The notes: a model not told the origin generated them from the sequence alone. Positions 41,024 to 52,799 are shown, numbered from the stretch's first letter. The stretch is DNA of 64,000 nucleotides from Heligmosomoides polygyrus polygyrus (GCA_947396885.1 OX377205.1:50452676-50516675), one strand, 5' to 3'. Translations and numbers: made by a program.

Positions 41024-43592
41024 TGCATCAGGGTCCCAAGGAGACACGCCGCGCAAAGGCTACTTCGCGTGTAGATCTGTGTCTGCACTCAGCGAATCAG
41101 TATGAAAGCTGGATATGTGGTCAGGCACCATTCAAAGATGCTGCTGGAGCTGGCAGCACGGATATCCATCGAAAGAGAGCTTTCGGGCTCTCTTGTTAAG
41201 AGGGGTCTCGGGCCGCTTGCCGCAGGGCCACGTGGCGCGTCCCCGGGTGGTGGATAGGGGAAAGAAACGCGAACCAAATGCACCCTACATTGCCAAGAGA
41301 CGCAGGTGGGATGCAGGGGATGGTCACCTTGCTCCTCTGTGTCGGGTCGACGCGTTCCTTGTGCGTGGGAGCGGCATGTTCATACACAGTGTACGTGCTT
41401 GCGCCTACGCGGATTGTAGCTGTGTCGGATCGGCCAAAAGCTTGCACTCGGTAGACTGGGAGTACATGTAAGGTGATTCGAGGCCGCTCCAAGTCTCTCC
41501 CCGTCCCTAGTCTGGCTGGCTGCTCGGAGATCCTCGCCCGCACGACAGAGCCCGACTAGCTACCCGTGTTGTATGGAAGTCAAACACAGCAGCACTAAAG
41601 GGCTTCATTCCCCTGACCTCGAAAGAGCCTCCATTTCTGCAGCGATTGGGAAGAACGAGTACGGAGAAGCGCTAAAATCTCAGGACCTAACCAGGCTGCA
41701 CAAATTGAAGACTATGATGACGATCTGTACTTACAACGCCCGCGCGCTCGCATCCGAGGCATCCGTCGAGGACCTGATTATGTAAGCCAGGACGATCAGG
41801 TACGACGTCATCGGACTGACCGAGACGAGAAGACACCACCGCTACACGCCGCCTACGACTCCGGAGAAGAACTGTTCCTCGGAACATGCGCTAGCAGAGG
41901 AGTAGGCGGCGTTCTTGCCCTCGCCAACACGCACTTGGCCATGAACATCGACTGGTACGAGTCTCTGACAACCGTATCGGACGTCTGCGACTGAAGCGAT
42001 GTGGTTCCGTGCCAACTTTGACTGAATTCGTCGCGTATGCACCAACATCCGGCTACGACGACGAAGAGGACGAAGCCTTCTACGTGGAGCTGGAGAAGTT
42101 CTATAAGGAAGATCACACCTTCTACAAGGTAATTGTCGGCGACTTCATCGCCAAGATCGAACCGCGAAGGTCGCCGGAAGAACTTCACATCAGAACCCAC
42201 GGTTTGGAGTGGAAGGAGCAAGGTGAAAGGCTGTCTGAGTTTATCATGTCAACCAAGACCATCCGTGGACAGTTCCAGAAGCCTCCCTCTCTACGATGGA
42301 CCTGGGAATCCCCCGGTGGCCAGTTGCACAACGAGATCGACCACATCATCTGCAACCGCAAGTATTGCCTGACCGACGTCTCCGTTGTCCCCAAGTTCTA
42401 CACGGGATCGGACCACCGCCTCCTTCGCGCGAGGTTTCGCTTTTCGCGTCAAGGAGAGAATGCCGCGAAGTTCAAGAAGAGGAATCCCAGAACGACCATC
42501 AACTGGGATCTCTACACCTCTCTTGCCGGCCTTTGGGAAGATGCCGTCATGGGCAACGTCGATGAGGAATACGACCGCTTCGTGCACCATCTCCACGATA
42601 GTGCTAAGGGAGCCGAGAGCTTGAAGACCACCAAGAGACGCCTGTCTCCGGAAACTCTCGAGCTTATACGCTAGCGTAGAGCAGCACGAAAGTCAAGCAA
42701 CTACCAGCTGACGTCCGAACTTGCAAAGCTATGCAGAGAGGCGATAAAGGAGGATCTTAAGGAGAGAAGGGCGGAAGTGATGGCTGAAGCTGCAGAGGCA
42801 TTGTTGAGCATCCGCAATGCCCGCCGGAACTTCGCCAACTTCAAGACCAAGATGACCGCTCTCCGACGTCCCGACGGAACCGTCACCTCTTCCAGAAGGA
42901 CCATGGAGAAGGTCATCCACGACTTCTACTCCGATCTCTTCGATAGCCACGTCCACCTGCCCCCATGCCATCTTCCGCAGGATGGATACGTTGTTCCCTC
43001 TGTTTTTCCTTCCGAGATCCGACACGCCATCTCGTCGGCGAAGAAACGTACAGCACCCGGTCCTGACAGGATCAGACCCAAACACCTAAAGAACCTCCCG
43101 CCAGCGCGCATCAACACCTTGGCGCGGCTCTTCACACGCTACCTGCAAGGTCCCATCTCAGTGGAAGACCAGAAGACCGTCTTGCTGTACAAGAAGGGAG
43201 AAGTGCACGACATTGGTAACTATCGCCCTCTGTTGTCTACAAGCTGTTCACTGGTGTGATCCTGAATAGGATTAGCAGAACGCTGGACGAAGGACAGCCA
43301 TGCGAACAAGCAGGATTTCGGAGAGGATTCAGCACGATCGACCACATACACACCATTACGAAGCTCATCGAAATGTCGCGAGTACAAGCTGCGGCTGAGC
43401 CTTACGTTCATCGACCTGAAGAAGGCATTCGACTCCGTTGAAACTGAAGCGGTCATCGGAGCCCTGCTCACTCAGGGTGTTCCTACTCAGTACATCAGAG
43501 TCCTTCGAGAGCTGCAGAGTGGATTCACGACCAAGATCTCACCATTCTACAACGACATCGTCATCGACATGAAGAGAGGCGTTCTGTCGTGA
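41024..43592 (+). pseudogene. RTE-type LINE, 3'-truncated and broken
   Basis: An endonuclease start is visible: TICTYNARALASEASVEDL at 41,710, then RYDVIGLTETRR. Later, VAYAPTSGYDDEEDEAFY at 42,035 leads through IDHIICN to GSDHRLLRARF at 42,410. The RT begins with KKRTAPGPDRIRPKHL at 43,040 and AGFRRGFSTIDHIHT at 43,310. Stops and frameshifts occur at 41,782, near 41,990 and near 43,250. The element ends near 43,592, before its catalytic YADD box. The 41,024-41,570 stretch is probably its 5' leader. Confidence 0.8.
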
Positions 43593-44590
43593 CTCGCGTC
43601 CTACAGGTCTTCACACGTCGCCGCCGTCGCTGGGCCGGTCCGGTCGATCGACCAGGTCAAACGTGTCGATCGACACGTCGTCGCCGCCGAAGCTTCTAGA
43701 AGCTGGCAGAGACGCAGAGGGTGCGTGCCTCCGTCGTCTCTGATCGGCTCGGTCGCCACCACCGCTCCCGCTTAGCGGTGGCTCGTCCCCGGCCGCTCCC
43801 GCTGAGCGGCCGGGATTCGTCGTCGTCGCTGCTCTCGTGTCCGAGGGCTGGTGCTGTCCGTCGATTGGATCCGGTTTGGTCGCCGTCGAGTTCCTACGTT
43901 CCATTCGCTGTCGTCCTCAAGTGTCGCCATCGTCAGTCGTCGTCAGCCGTCGTCAGAGCACCAAGGATCCGTCGCCAACGTCAACGTCGTCGGTCCACAG
44001 GTAACGCCGGGCCTCTGCCTGGCCTCGTTGGTCCTGTCTTGGCATAGGCCACAGGACCAGCGCCAGGTAAGTCCCGCGGGTCGCGGTCCTCATTCCCCGA
44101 GTAGGTTAGGTGCAGCCTGGCCCTTGACGCGTAGGCTAGGTCGCTTTATGATTCATGCCATGTCACATTGCTCGTTGCCACTTAGTTAATATAAAATTAT
44201 AAATCACAAGGTCTAATATCTAAAATATATGAGGTGGTCTACCAAACTATCGAGGTCAAACGTAAAGTCAGAAGAGCGTCGCAAGTGGAGGGACCGTCGG
44301 GGGTGGGGGTGGGGAAACGCTCCGACCAACGGGGTTTCTCCCGTAGGAAGTCAGCAGTCGCCGAGACGCTATCATGTGGGAGTTTCAAGTCGCACGGGCT
44401 AAGCACGCGGCTGTCAAGATCCGCCAAAGGCCTTAGGGTAATAAATAGTGGGTGGCAGTCTGAGTCCACTGGTGCGAGCCGCGGATCTAACATGCCACAG
44501 CTCGGGCCGTGGGCGGGTCCTCACCCTCCACCGATTTACGGGCGGAGGACCCCCCTCCGGCATGATAGGTTCGGCAGGGATACTATACTT
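43593..44590. other. GC-rich non-coding stretch of unknown nature
   Basis: It starts exactly where the RTE homology stops. 43,600-44,000 is rich in CGTCGTC / CGCCGTC words and short inverted repeats (TCGATCGACACGTCG). The open frames are Arg/Ser-rich artefacts of that composition. Confidence 0.35.
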
Positions 44591-44594
44591 GTGC

Positions 44595-44822
44595 TCGAAT
44601 AATCGAATTCGAATAATTATTCGTATAATTTATTCGAATTCGATTTTCGATTATTTGATTATTCGAGTTTCGTAAATTCGAATAATTATTCGAATTCGAT
44701 TATTCGAGTATAGCAAATTCGAATATTTATTCGAATTCGATTACTCGAGGTTTGAAAATTCGAATAATTATTCGAATTCGATTACTCGAGGTGCGAAAAT
44801 TCGAATATTATTCGAATTTCGA
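44595..44822. repeat. TTCGAATAATTATTCGAA satellite
   Basis: Palindromic words (AATTCGAATAATTATTCGAA, ATTACTCGAGG) repeat four to five times with a period near 57 bp. A second stretch lies at 52,440-52,534, next to the Helitron end. Confidence 0.85.
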
Positions 44823-44965
44823 ATACGTGTTTGTTTCGAATGTGGCGTAATGATGATTTTTGTGAGCGACGTTCATTTCGGTGACGATTGTTTTCGATAG
44901 CACACTGTCGAGGAGCTTACCGTAACGAAAACGCATTCAATATCCTACTATACATAGAAGGGTAG

Positions 44966-45447
44966 AGTAAGGAAATTGTAAGGGGATGAATGCCTGTAGG
45001 GATATGGGACGTAGGCTACGGTAGAAGAGAAGGATATCCAATCCACGGGAGATTGATTAGGTCACCCAGTAACGCCTAGCCTTGTCTTACCCGACGCCAT
45101 TGGGCCCCATTAAAACTACCCGTGCGGGAGTTTGCCCACTGGCTATCGGGACCCCCATTAAGCCACACTTAGAGCCACCGCAACCCAGGGAGTACAGAGA
45201 ACGCCCTCTCGGGAAAACAGTGGTGTGTGGGCTCGGTGGTGCTCGGCCGTCAGGCTGACACCTGCCCTCTTTACTTTTGATGTCGTTGCACACAACATTT
45301 ATGTCTGAAGTTATAATAAACTAATGCGAGGACTAAGCGTTTTGTTCGTAAACTTATAGAGCATAAAATAAAATGAAATAACAAGTAATAACACCGGGCG
45401 TTCACCCGCTACACTGTCGAACACAGTGGGCGCTCGGAGTTATTATA
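44966..45447 (+). repeat. 5' LTR
   Basis: It runs from AGTAAGGAAATTGTAAGGGG to GCTCGGAGTTATTATA. The 3' LTR begins TGTAAGG, so the first base here is probably mutated. A 68-codon antisense open frame is present in both LTRs but reflects their shared sequence only. Confidence 0.85.
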
Positions 45448-45465
45448 TGGAGGTCCCGGCTCGAA
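45448..45465 (+). promoter_or_regulatory. Primer-binding site
   Basis: TGGAGGTCCCGGCTCGAA follows the LTR with no gap. TGG pairs with a tRNA CCA end, and TGGAGGTCCC would fit a tRNA whose acceptor ends GGGACCU-CCA, as in some tRNA-Gln. The exact primer is inferred. Confidence 0.65.
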
Positions 45466-46555
45466 TTAGTTTATTTTACCTATTTTTGATCGGTTTCCTC
45501 GTCCTTCCTTCCACCACTCTATTTGTATTCTCTCTAATTTAAAAAAAGATGTTAATGGTGCATGAGTTTTTTTTACACTTCCTTTTAGTGTCACTGCGTA
45601 TGTGCCCGACACAATTTAACCAAAAATAGGCCATAAAAATATTTTCTTATAATTTTTTCATACTGTTACTTAGAGAAGTAACAGTATTTAAAAAAGGCAT
45701 TCACTTTTCAAGATAAGAAGTTCACAGCAAGTTGTCTGAACCTCATAAATTTCTGCTTACGCTCAAAATCCTCTCGTCCCCTGATTTGAATACTATGCCG
45801 CCACGTTTTTCCATTTTTGCGATGTATTGTTCCTTTTCTCTTACAGAAAGGAGAGCGCCAATGTCACACCGCTGCTCTCCCTCTATTCCGCGAGGCAAAA
45901 AGTTTATATATTCCGTTCATTTGTGTGACAGGGAGAAAAGCCCCTCTAATCCGGTATTTGAGCAGTGTTACGATGAGTCCTGGCCAGGCTACGCCACCCT
46001 CGCGGTAAAGTACTACTAATAAATGTACTGTGGTCGTATTTGTTAATGAAGCGCACAACAAAATTCATTTTGAAGTAAGGCGATGAAAATATACAGTTTA
46101 AGAATAAATAAAAACGAGCAAGCAAAGCACGATTAACACTAGTTGTCTCTCTCTCCACCGTTCTCTCATTTCATATTCTACTATCCACATTCTATATACC
46201 GGAATTGTCTCACGTTTCGTTTCGTCTTCAATAAATTTTAGAGGTACAATAGTACCAACTATAAAAGCAACTTACTGTGACATCTTGCCAATCGACTCAT
46301 TCAGCATCAACTCACTCTTCACAAAGGACAAAGGAAACGTGATCTTTACACTTAAAATTTTTTCAACTTCTCAAATTTTTGTTGCCATCTTATTTTTTCT
46401 TTATTTCCTCTCCCTTTTGGTAAGAAAGGAAGTGTTGACTAACACGTCAACTCCAAAAAATCAAAAAAAACTTGTATAAACTAAAAACTAAGATAAATTC
46501 TTTCCACCAAACTTTGTATACCATCTGATGAGTTACATACAGCGTAAAACACTAA

Positions 46556-47488
46556 ACTTTTCTATTACAACGGGTAACCATTTCTCACAGGAACTCTAAA
46601 AAGCTTCCCACGCGTACCGGACTTCGCTCAGCTGGTAATAAAACTAGCTACCAAGCTCCAATAAAAACACAGGTTTCGATACTGACCACTAGCGTATTAG
46701 ATTCCGCCCAGCTGCACACATCCTGCCGACTTCTGGATAACCGTGTTGGAAAATTCTCAGGCAACGACGACATAACTTTTGAAGAATTCTTAGAGGACTA
46801 TGTAGAGCTTGTCACTAATCTTCATATACCTCACGAACACGCCAAAGCACTATTGCCTCTCTACCTAATCAGCGGTGCGAAACTTAAGAACCAAAGTCTT
46901 TCCGAAGGCCAGAAAAAGGACTGGGAGACACTCACCACAGCGTTAGCTCATAAATTCAAGTCCCAAGCTGTCATGAGCAATATCCGTGATGAGCTTCACA
47001 ATATGCGCCAAGGAAAAGAGCCAGTGGCGGAATTCGCTAGAAAAGTCGTGGCCAAGACCAAAATGGCATTCCAAGGGGAGGACAAAAAGATTCCTGATAG
47101 GCTGGCCATAGATTTTTTTATAAAAGGCGTGCGGCCAGAAATCCGCCGCGCAATAAGAAGATTTCCAGAATCGGACAACTTTGACGTTATCTTAGCATAC
47201 GCCGAGAAGGAAGACAGAATCCAAAAGCAGGAGCGGGCGGAGGACCACGAACTTCTTGAGAGTTTAAATGCGCTCGCCGTCAATACTAAAATGGAACAGC
47301 TGGAAGCCAAAATAAATCACCTTAGTGCGCCCGATAATAGTAGAAACGTCCGCAAACCTCGCTACAACAACCCTCAGCAACCTCCACGACGCACATGGAG
47401 AAATCCGCAAATGAACTTCCCAAACCCATTTCGTAGCAATGGGGCGCAATACATAAACCCGCACTCTTTTGCGGACTTCGAAACCTAA
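46556..47488 (+). CDS. Retrotransposon gag-like protein, no ATG at the start of the ORF
   Basis: The frame is open from just after TAA at 46,553 to TAA at 47,488 (about 310 codons). It contains GKFSGNDDITFEEFLEDYVE, then LHIPHEHAKALLPLYLISGA, WETLTTALAHKFKS and FARKVVAKTKMAFQG, then FFIKGVRPEIRRAIRRFPES. This is the capsid-type gag fold pattern of LTR retrotransposons. A Lys/Glu-rich coiled segment and a basic Asn/Pro/Arg tail follow. There is no CCHC zinc knuckle. No in-frame ATG occurs before the conserved block (the first Met is in SQAVMSNIRDE), so translation needs splicing from an upstream exon, a non-AUG start, or the start is lost. Confidence 0.75.
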   Translation, partial: TFLLQRVTISHRNSKKLPTRTGLRSAGNKTSYQAPIKTQVSILTTSVLDSAQLHTSCRLLDNRVGKFSGNDDITFEEFLEDYVELVTNLHIPHEHAKALLPLYLISGAKLKNQSLSEGQKKDWETLTTALAHKFKSQAVMSNIRDELHNMRQGKEPVAEFARKVVAKTKMAFQGEDKKIPDRLAIDFFIKGVRPEIRRAIRRFPESDNFDVILAYAEKEDRIQKQERAEDHELLESLNALAVNTKMEQLEAKINHLSAPDNSRNVRKPRYNNPQQPPRRTWRNPQMNFPNPFRSNGAQYINPHSFADFET

Positions 47489-48847
47489 TTTTCTCGTTCT
47501 TCTCTATTTTTAACGACTTTCTACAAATTTTCTACGTTATAAAATCATGCCGTCACTGCGCAACGCGATTTCACGCAATTAAGCACAGCTCTAAAATACT
47601 CAAGTAATCAGCCACAGACTAACGACATTTAAACTTGTAGTTGGAAGCGATCGATAAACATATGAGCGCAAAACGCTGTTATAACGGTACATCACGGACA
47701 TAGTGTCACCTTCGTTCCAGTCCACACTACCTTCATGGAACAGTTTCACAAATTACATAATAAGTTATCAGTTAAGTATCTATTCGAGCACAAAACCAAG
47801 GCGACAAACTGTCTGTCTTTGCATTTTGTAAGAGAACTCGTGTCCATGTTTCATGTTCAAAAACAAGGCTTTACGTTTGCATCAAATCCAAAACACTACT
47901 TTTATACAACTAGAAGAGAAAAGCAGCTCTACATCAACCAGGAGTTGTTTCAACTATAACAATAAGTAACCCAGCTCCTGTTCCATGATCCCAACACCAG
48001 GGGAAGAACAAATCACCACCTGGTTGGCTGTTTTGTGATCCGGAAAGTTGCATATGCATATCGAGTAGTTTTGGATTCCTTCTGGTAGCCTTCATCACCT
48101 CTAGCTATACGGACCACGAGTGCTTTTACTTCGAAGCACCATGTTTTGGCCTCCATCCGTTACTTAACTCTACCTTTTGTGTAATATAACTGAAACTAGT
48201 TCCATAAATTTTCTTCACATGCGACGATAAGGACACCGTGTCTAACAAATGTACGTATTTTGACAACTGTCATTTTTTAACGAGTTACTGTCCTTAATCT
48301 CGGGCTACATTGATTTTGATCTGAGTGCATTATTTACGTCTCTAATGCGCGCACAGTGACGCCATGATAAATCTCACAACTCGGTCTCATACTAATACTG
48401 TGTGAGATTCCTTTATCTTTATCTTTATTGGAACATATGATACTATGCACATACAACGATGACAGACAAGGGTAATGGCAGTCGAAACTCCAAGACAACA
48501 ATATTATTTGAAACAAAAACTAGTCTACGCGAAACTAATTATTCCGTATATCTTTTATCAATACCTCAATATCTCCATTCCCTTTCTTATTTACGGTATC
48601 ACACATAACACTACTGGTTGTGAGTTTTTTAGTTTTGTATTTTTGTTCCCTGCAACAGCTCTCACTTATACTTACAGCCACTCAGGACGACTCAACACCT
48701 TTTCACAATCACCACAACTCAACTGCGATGACCTTCTACACATCGGAACAACAATGATCACTCTCTCATTCGATTAGCCCTATCAACCACTCATCCCATC
48801 CCGTATAACCTAGGACCCGGGGACCGGGTCTCTTTCGATGCCGTGGA
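47489..48847. other. LTR element interior without recognised pol
   Basis: Open frames at 47,735-47,959 and 48,475-48,777 show no protease, RT or integrase motif. The latter is hydrophobic. No other homology was seen. Confidence 0.5.
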
Positions 48848-49328
48848 TGTAAGGAAATTGTAAGGGGATGAATGCCTGTAGGGAGATGGGACGTAGGCTA
48901 CGGTAGAAGAGAAGGATATCCAATCCACGGGAGATTGATTAGGTCACCCAGTAACGCCTAGCCTTTTCTTACCAGACGCCATTGGGCCCCATTAAAACTA
49001 CCCGTGCGGGAGTTTGCCCACTGGCTATCGGGACCCCCATTAAGCCACACTTAGAGCCCCCGCAACCCAGGGAGTACAGAGAACGCCCTCTCGGGAAAAC
49101 AGTGGTGTGTGGGCTCGGTGGTGCTCGGCCGTCAAGCTGACACCTGCCCTCTTTACTTTTGATGTCGTTGCACATAACATTTATGTCTGAAGTGATAATA
49201 AATTAATGCGAGGACCAAGCGTTTTGTTCGTAAACTTATAGAGCATAAAATAAAATGAAATAACAAGTAATAACACCGGGCTTCACCCTCTACACTGTCG
49301 AACACAGTGGGCGCTCGGAGTTATTATA
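48848..49328 (+). repeat. 3' LTR
   Basis: It runs from TGTAAGGAAATTGTAAGGGG to GCTCGGAGTTATTATA. Differences from the 5' LTR are scattered substitutions and one deleted base, at roughly 2-3%, which suggests a fairly recent insertion. Confidence 0.85.
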
Positions 49329-49332
49329 GTAG

Positions 49333-50400
49333 TGTGTGTGCGCGTGCGTGTTTCCATCAGTCCATCACAACTGGCGGGGGGGGGGGGGGGGGGGGCATGG
49401 CGTACTGGCGATACTGACCGCAGTTGATGGCGATCGACTGCGTTCCGAAACTTCTGCACTTAGGGTAGTCGGTCCCGCTGAACACAAATTTGAAGTCCGT
49501 TTTTGAAATTATTGCTTGAAGTTGATTGAGCTATTGATTTTCTATGGAGAATTCGTTGAGGCGAATCAATTGTATGACCGGTCTTCTTCGATATTTTCAA
49601 AATCTAACTTCACATTTGCGTTCTCTGCGACCACGACTGTCATCGATGTCATACACTTGAATACTCTACGGAATTTGCACAACAAACACAAATTTCGACG
49701 GAAAATTAAAAAATGAATTCAGGTTCGTGTTCAGTGACTTCGATTACCTCAGGCCTGAAGTTTCGATCTTGTTGAGTGATATTTACGAAAAATCGATAAT
49801 TTGATTAATATCTCTTGATGGAAACCGTTGCTGCAAAAACTAACTTAAGATTCGTGTTCAGCGACCTCGATTACTTCGGGAATGAAGCTCACAGTTTGCA
49901 TATATGATATACCATTTTCAGTCGAAATTCAATGTTTTTCAAATCAAATTCAACATTGTTACACGGGGAAGATTCCAGAAGAACGTTGAAATTTATTTCA
50001 AAAACGTTGAATTTCGACTGAAAATGCCGTATAACTCTACTATTTGATTGGCTGACGATTCCTGTGAGATAATGAAATGAACAAATGGAGTGAACGATTT
50101 TTTTCGCAAAGGATTGCACTTGTGCGTATATGTTTTGCACCGTATCTCTGTAGGAATTCTTTTGTAGGATTTTGTTTGCAGGAAAAAAGTTCTCATGTCT
50201 TGCCGTTTAACGAGTATTGTCAACGGTTCTGAGAAGATATTGAATATCATCATTATTTGCTTTTTAAATCTTTTATTTTGTCTCTGGCGAATGTTGTCGT
50301 TGAACTTACTTTACTACATTTACTTGAGCCTACACAATGCGCTTTTGGAGTGAGCAAACGGTATCAAACGAAATTGGCTAACACAAAAATCGCATCGTCC
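49333..50400. other. Intergenic repeats: G-run, partial direct repeat, inverted repeat
   Basis: 49,375-49,396 is an uninterrupted run of G. A block with TTCGTGTTCAG and TCGATTAC occurs at 49,727 and again at 49,853. CATTTTCAGTCGAAATTCAA (49,914-49,933) pairs with TTGAATTTCGACTGAAAATG at about 50,006-50,025. No gene was seen. Confidence 0.6.
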
Positions 50401-50928
50401 TTATTAATACACCCCGGTGCAAAATTGTAGATACCCTCGATTTGTCCATTAGTACCCGAAGGGTGCGCTGCCTATGCTCAGCGGTTACCGTCGTATTCCT
50501 CACTATCGAAAGCCTCTATAGAAGAATTTTAAGCAGGTTATCTCATCAGTGCAGGATACCACGAACTTTTGTTGAAAATTTAACGAATGGAGACCGGTGC
50601 AAAATATAAGTTCCCTTCATAAAAACCTGATTAAACACAAAAGTCCCAACAGATAAAGTAAGATTAGTACTTCGTCACATCACTTTTGTTGCAACCATAT
50701 CGAAAATTCTGTTTTCCATAGTACTGGGTAGGTTATCAATAACAGTTCGCTCAACATTGGCTCATGCATGAAGTATGGCGTTCTTCAGATCAGAAACCGA
50801 AGTGTAAGTGGTTCCATTTTTGTACACTTTGTGTACAAAAATGCCCCACAAGTTCTCTATCAGCGGTGAGATCTGGAGAAAAACTAGACCACTGCAAAAG
50901 TTGAATTGTATTGGAGTTGAGCCAACCT

Positions 50929-51347
50929 CTTATAAACCTTGTGGAAAAGGTACAGAATAACTAACTACAAGGTTCTTGTTCGCATTGGCAGGTTCCTTTA
51001 CTCTATGGTGCCTAAAGAATCGATAAGGAAAAAATACCTGGGTCTTCACACATTGGCTTCTCGCAGGAAATTCTTTGATATTTGTCGGGTTTATAAGTTA
51101 ATCCACTGTCGCGCTTTGTAGGCTCCAAATTCTTTGACCTGCGTGCGTCTCAAACAAAAGGGGAGCCTGAGAAGCTTTCTATCAGTCGACCTAGGGGTAA
51201 GCTGAAGGTGGCCGTTTCTCCTCATAGTACATTGGTTTGACTCGCTCTAAGTGTGTCTTCATGTTGTTGTGTTGTTGTAATACTTTTTTCTGCCGCTTGC
51301 GCTTATCGCGAGCGTATTGAATAAATAAATAAATAAGTAAATAAATA
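50929..51347 (+). mobile_element. 5'-truncated LINE inserted in the Tc1-like element
   Basis: It is flanked by AACCT at 50,924-50,928 and 51,348-51,352 and ends in an (AAAT)n tail (AATAAATAAATAAATAAGTA). The only coding remnant, 50,939-51,121, reads IRKKYLGLHTLASRRKFFDI then CRVYKLIH, the L-L--L--RR---D----YK segment after the RT domain in CR1/jockey-type LINEs. The right half of the Tc1-like element shows the uninterrupted site. Confidence 0.75.
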
Positions 51348-51349
51348 AA

Positions 51350-51543
51350 CCTGCAGTTGACTGCGATACGTGTATGGATGCATTATCTTGTTGGAAAATG
51401 AGATTGTGCCTACGAAATCTTCTGAAATATGGCAAAAGGTGATCTCGGAGAAATTTTTGGTAGTCTTCACTGTTCATCCAACACGAGACGAACTTCCGAA
51501 ACGAGCAAGACAAGTCCGCATCCAGAAAACGCAGCCCAACCAT
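51350..51543 (-). pseudogene. Tc1-like transposase fragment (left half)
   Basis: The - strand reads VSCWMNSEDYQKFLRDHLLP, then RRHNLIFQQDNASIHVSQST, the central catalytic block with the second Asp (QDNA). The frame is cut at the LINE insertion. Confidence 0.7.
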
Positions 51544-51764
51544 GAGACTTTCACCGTCAAAGTTGCGCCTAGGGGATACTCGACCTCTTCTCTCAGATCT
51601 CTCCAGTAGTTTAAAAGAAGTGGAATCCTGATGGGCCCGACGGGTACAGACACTATTAGAGAGATTTGAGGAGAGAGAGAGAGCAGCGAGTATTCTACAG
51701 GTGCTACTTTGTCGGTGGAAGTCTCATGGTTTCGGCTGCGTTTTCTGGGTAGGAACTTGTTGCC

Positions 51765-52164
51765 TTGGAGTTCGTCTCGCGTAGGATGAACAGTGAAGAC
51801 TGCCAGAAATTGCTCGGAGACTACTTTCTGCTATATTTCAGAAAATTTCGTAGGCACATCCTTATTTTCCAACAAGATAATGCATCCATACACGTATCGC
51901 AGTCAACTACAGGTTGGCTCAACTCCAACAGAACTCAACATTTGAAGTGGCCTAGCTGTTCTTCAGATCTCAACCCGAAAACTAGAAAGCTTGTTGGACA
52001 TTCTTGTACGCAGTGTACAAAAATGGAGCCCTGAGACATCGGTTTCTGATCTGAAGAACGCCATACTTCATGCATGGGCCAATTTTGAGCCAACTGTTAT
52101 TGATAGCCTAATCAGTAGCATGCAAAATAGAATTTTCGGTATGGTTGCAGCAAAGATGATGTGA
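51765..52164 (+). pseudogene. Tc1-like transposase C-terminal half (right half)
   Basis: It reads RRHILIFQQDNASIHVSQST, then WPSCSSDLNPKTRKLVGH. It resumes in another frame as SDLKNAILHAWANFEPTVID and ends MQNRIFGMVAAKMM stop at about 52,164. The third catalytic Glu of DLNPIE is missing (DLNPKT), and there is a frameshift. Confidence 0.7.
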
Positions 52165-52439
52165 CGAAGTACTAATCTTACCTTGTTTGTAGGCACTTTT
52201 GTGATTAATCAGATTTTCTATGAAGCGAACTTATATTTTGCACCGGTTTCCATTTCTTAAATTTTCAGTTAAAGTACGTGGTATCCTGCACTGATAAGAT
52301 AAACTGCTTAGAATTCTCCTATAGAAGTTTTCCATAGTGAGTAATACGATGGTAACATTACTGAACCTCGGCAGCAGGTTCTTCGGGTACCAATGGACAA
52401 ACCAGGGGTGAACCTATTTTGCACCGGGTATATTAAGTT

Positions 52440-52534
52440 TTAATAAAGTTTATTCGATTATTCGATTCTTTCGAATATTCGATTATTCGGAAATTCGAAT
52501 AACCAAAAAATGGGGTTATTCGATTATTCGAAAA
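52440..52534. repeat. TTCGAATAAT satellite, insertion site of the Helitron
   Basis: TATTCGATTATTCGATTC and TTATTCGATTATTCGAAAA match the satellite at 44.6 kb. The base at 52,534 (A, so T on the - strand) is the first one outside the inferred Helitron end. Confidence 0.7.
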
Positions 52535-52572
52535 CCAGCGTCGGTCGCCGGCTTCGCCGGCGCCGACGCTGG
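52535..52572 (-). other. Helitron 3' terminus: hairpin plus CTGG
   Basis: On the - strand the hairpin GCCGGC-GAA-GCCGGC (52,561 to 52,547) is followed by 8 bases and then CTGG (52,538 to 52,535), and the flanking base is T. An outer stem, CCAGCGTCGG with CCGACGCTGG, also spans 52,535-52,572. It serves as the presumed termination signal for rolling-circle transfer. Confidence 0.6.
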
Positions 52573-52799
52573 TGTGGCGGGCCACGCAAGGCTAGCCGGC
52601 TTCGCCGGCATCGACTCCGCGAGCCACGCCAGGCTAGCCGGCTGCGCCGGCATCGGCTACATGGCTATGTTATGGGTGCATAACGTTAGGTGTTTCACAC
52701 TATTGTATGTAGAAGGCGGAGTGACCCGGGTAAAGGCTACGAAAACAGAGGATAGTGTTTATAGGTTGTGGAAGGTTGGTGACAGCATGAAGAATTGAT

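Larger units (their letters stand above)
44966..49328 (+). mobile_element. Non-autonomous LTR retrotransposon (gag-only)
   Basis: The two long terminal repeats are 482 and 481 bp and differ at about 11 positions. The 4-bp direct repeat GTAG flanks them (44,962-44,965 and 49,329-49,332). A primer-binding site follows the left LTR, and one gag-like ORF follows. No protease, reverse transcriptase, RNase H or integrase is visible in the 3.4-kb interior, so it would need enzymes from a related element. No clear polypurine tract precedes the right LTR. Confidence 0.85.
50408..52433. mobile_element. Palindromic Tc1-like element
   Basis: The ends TACACCCCGGTGCAAAAT and ATTTTGCACCGGGTATA are inverted. 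Both halves carry the same 3' part of a Tc1-type transposase in opposite orientations (- strand 51,350-51,543, + strand 51,765-52,164). They meet near 51,650. The left half is split by a LINE fragment. The N-terminal half of the transposase is missing on both sides, so it is non-autonomous. Confidence 0.75.

Noticed and set aside
43611..44189. Arg/Ser-rich ORFs that look like an SR-type protein
   Set aside because: They come from CGTCGTC-type low-complexity DNA that is open in several frames on both strands, with no start context or splice pattern.
45087..49175. Identical 68-aa antisense ORFs at 45,087-45,293 and 48,969-49,175
   Set aside because: Both lie inside the two LTRs of one element, so their identity reflects the duplicated LTR. 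No motif or start context supports translation.
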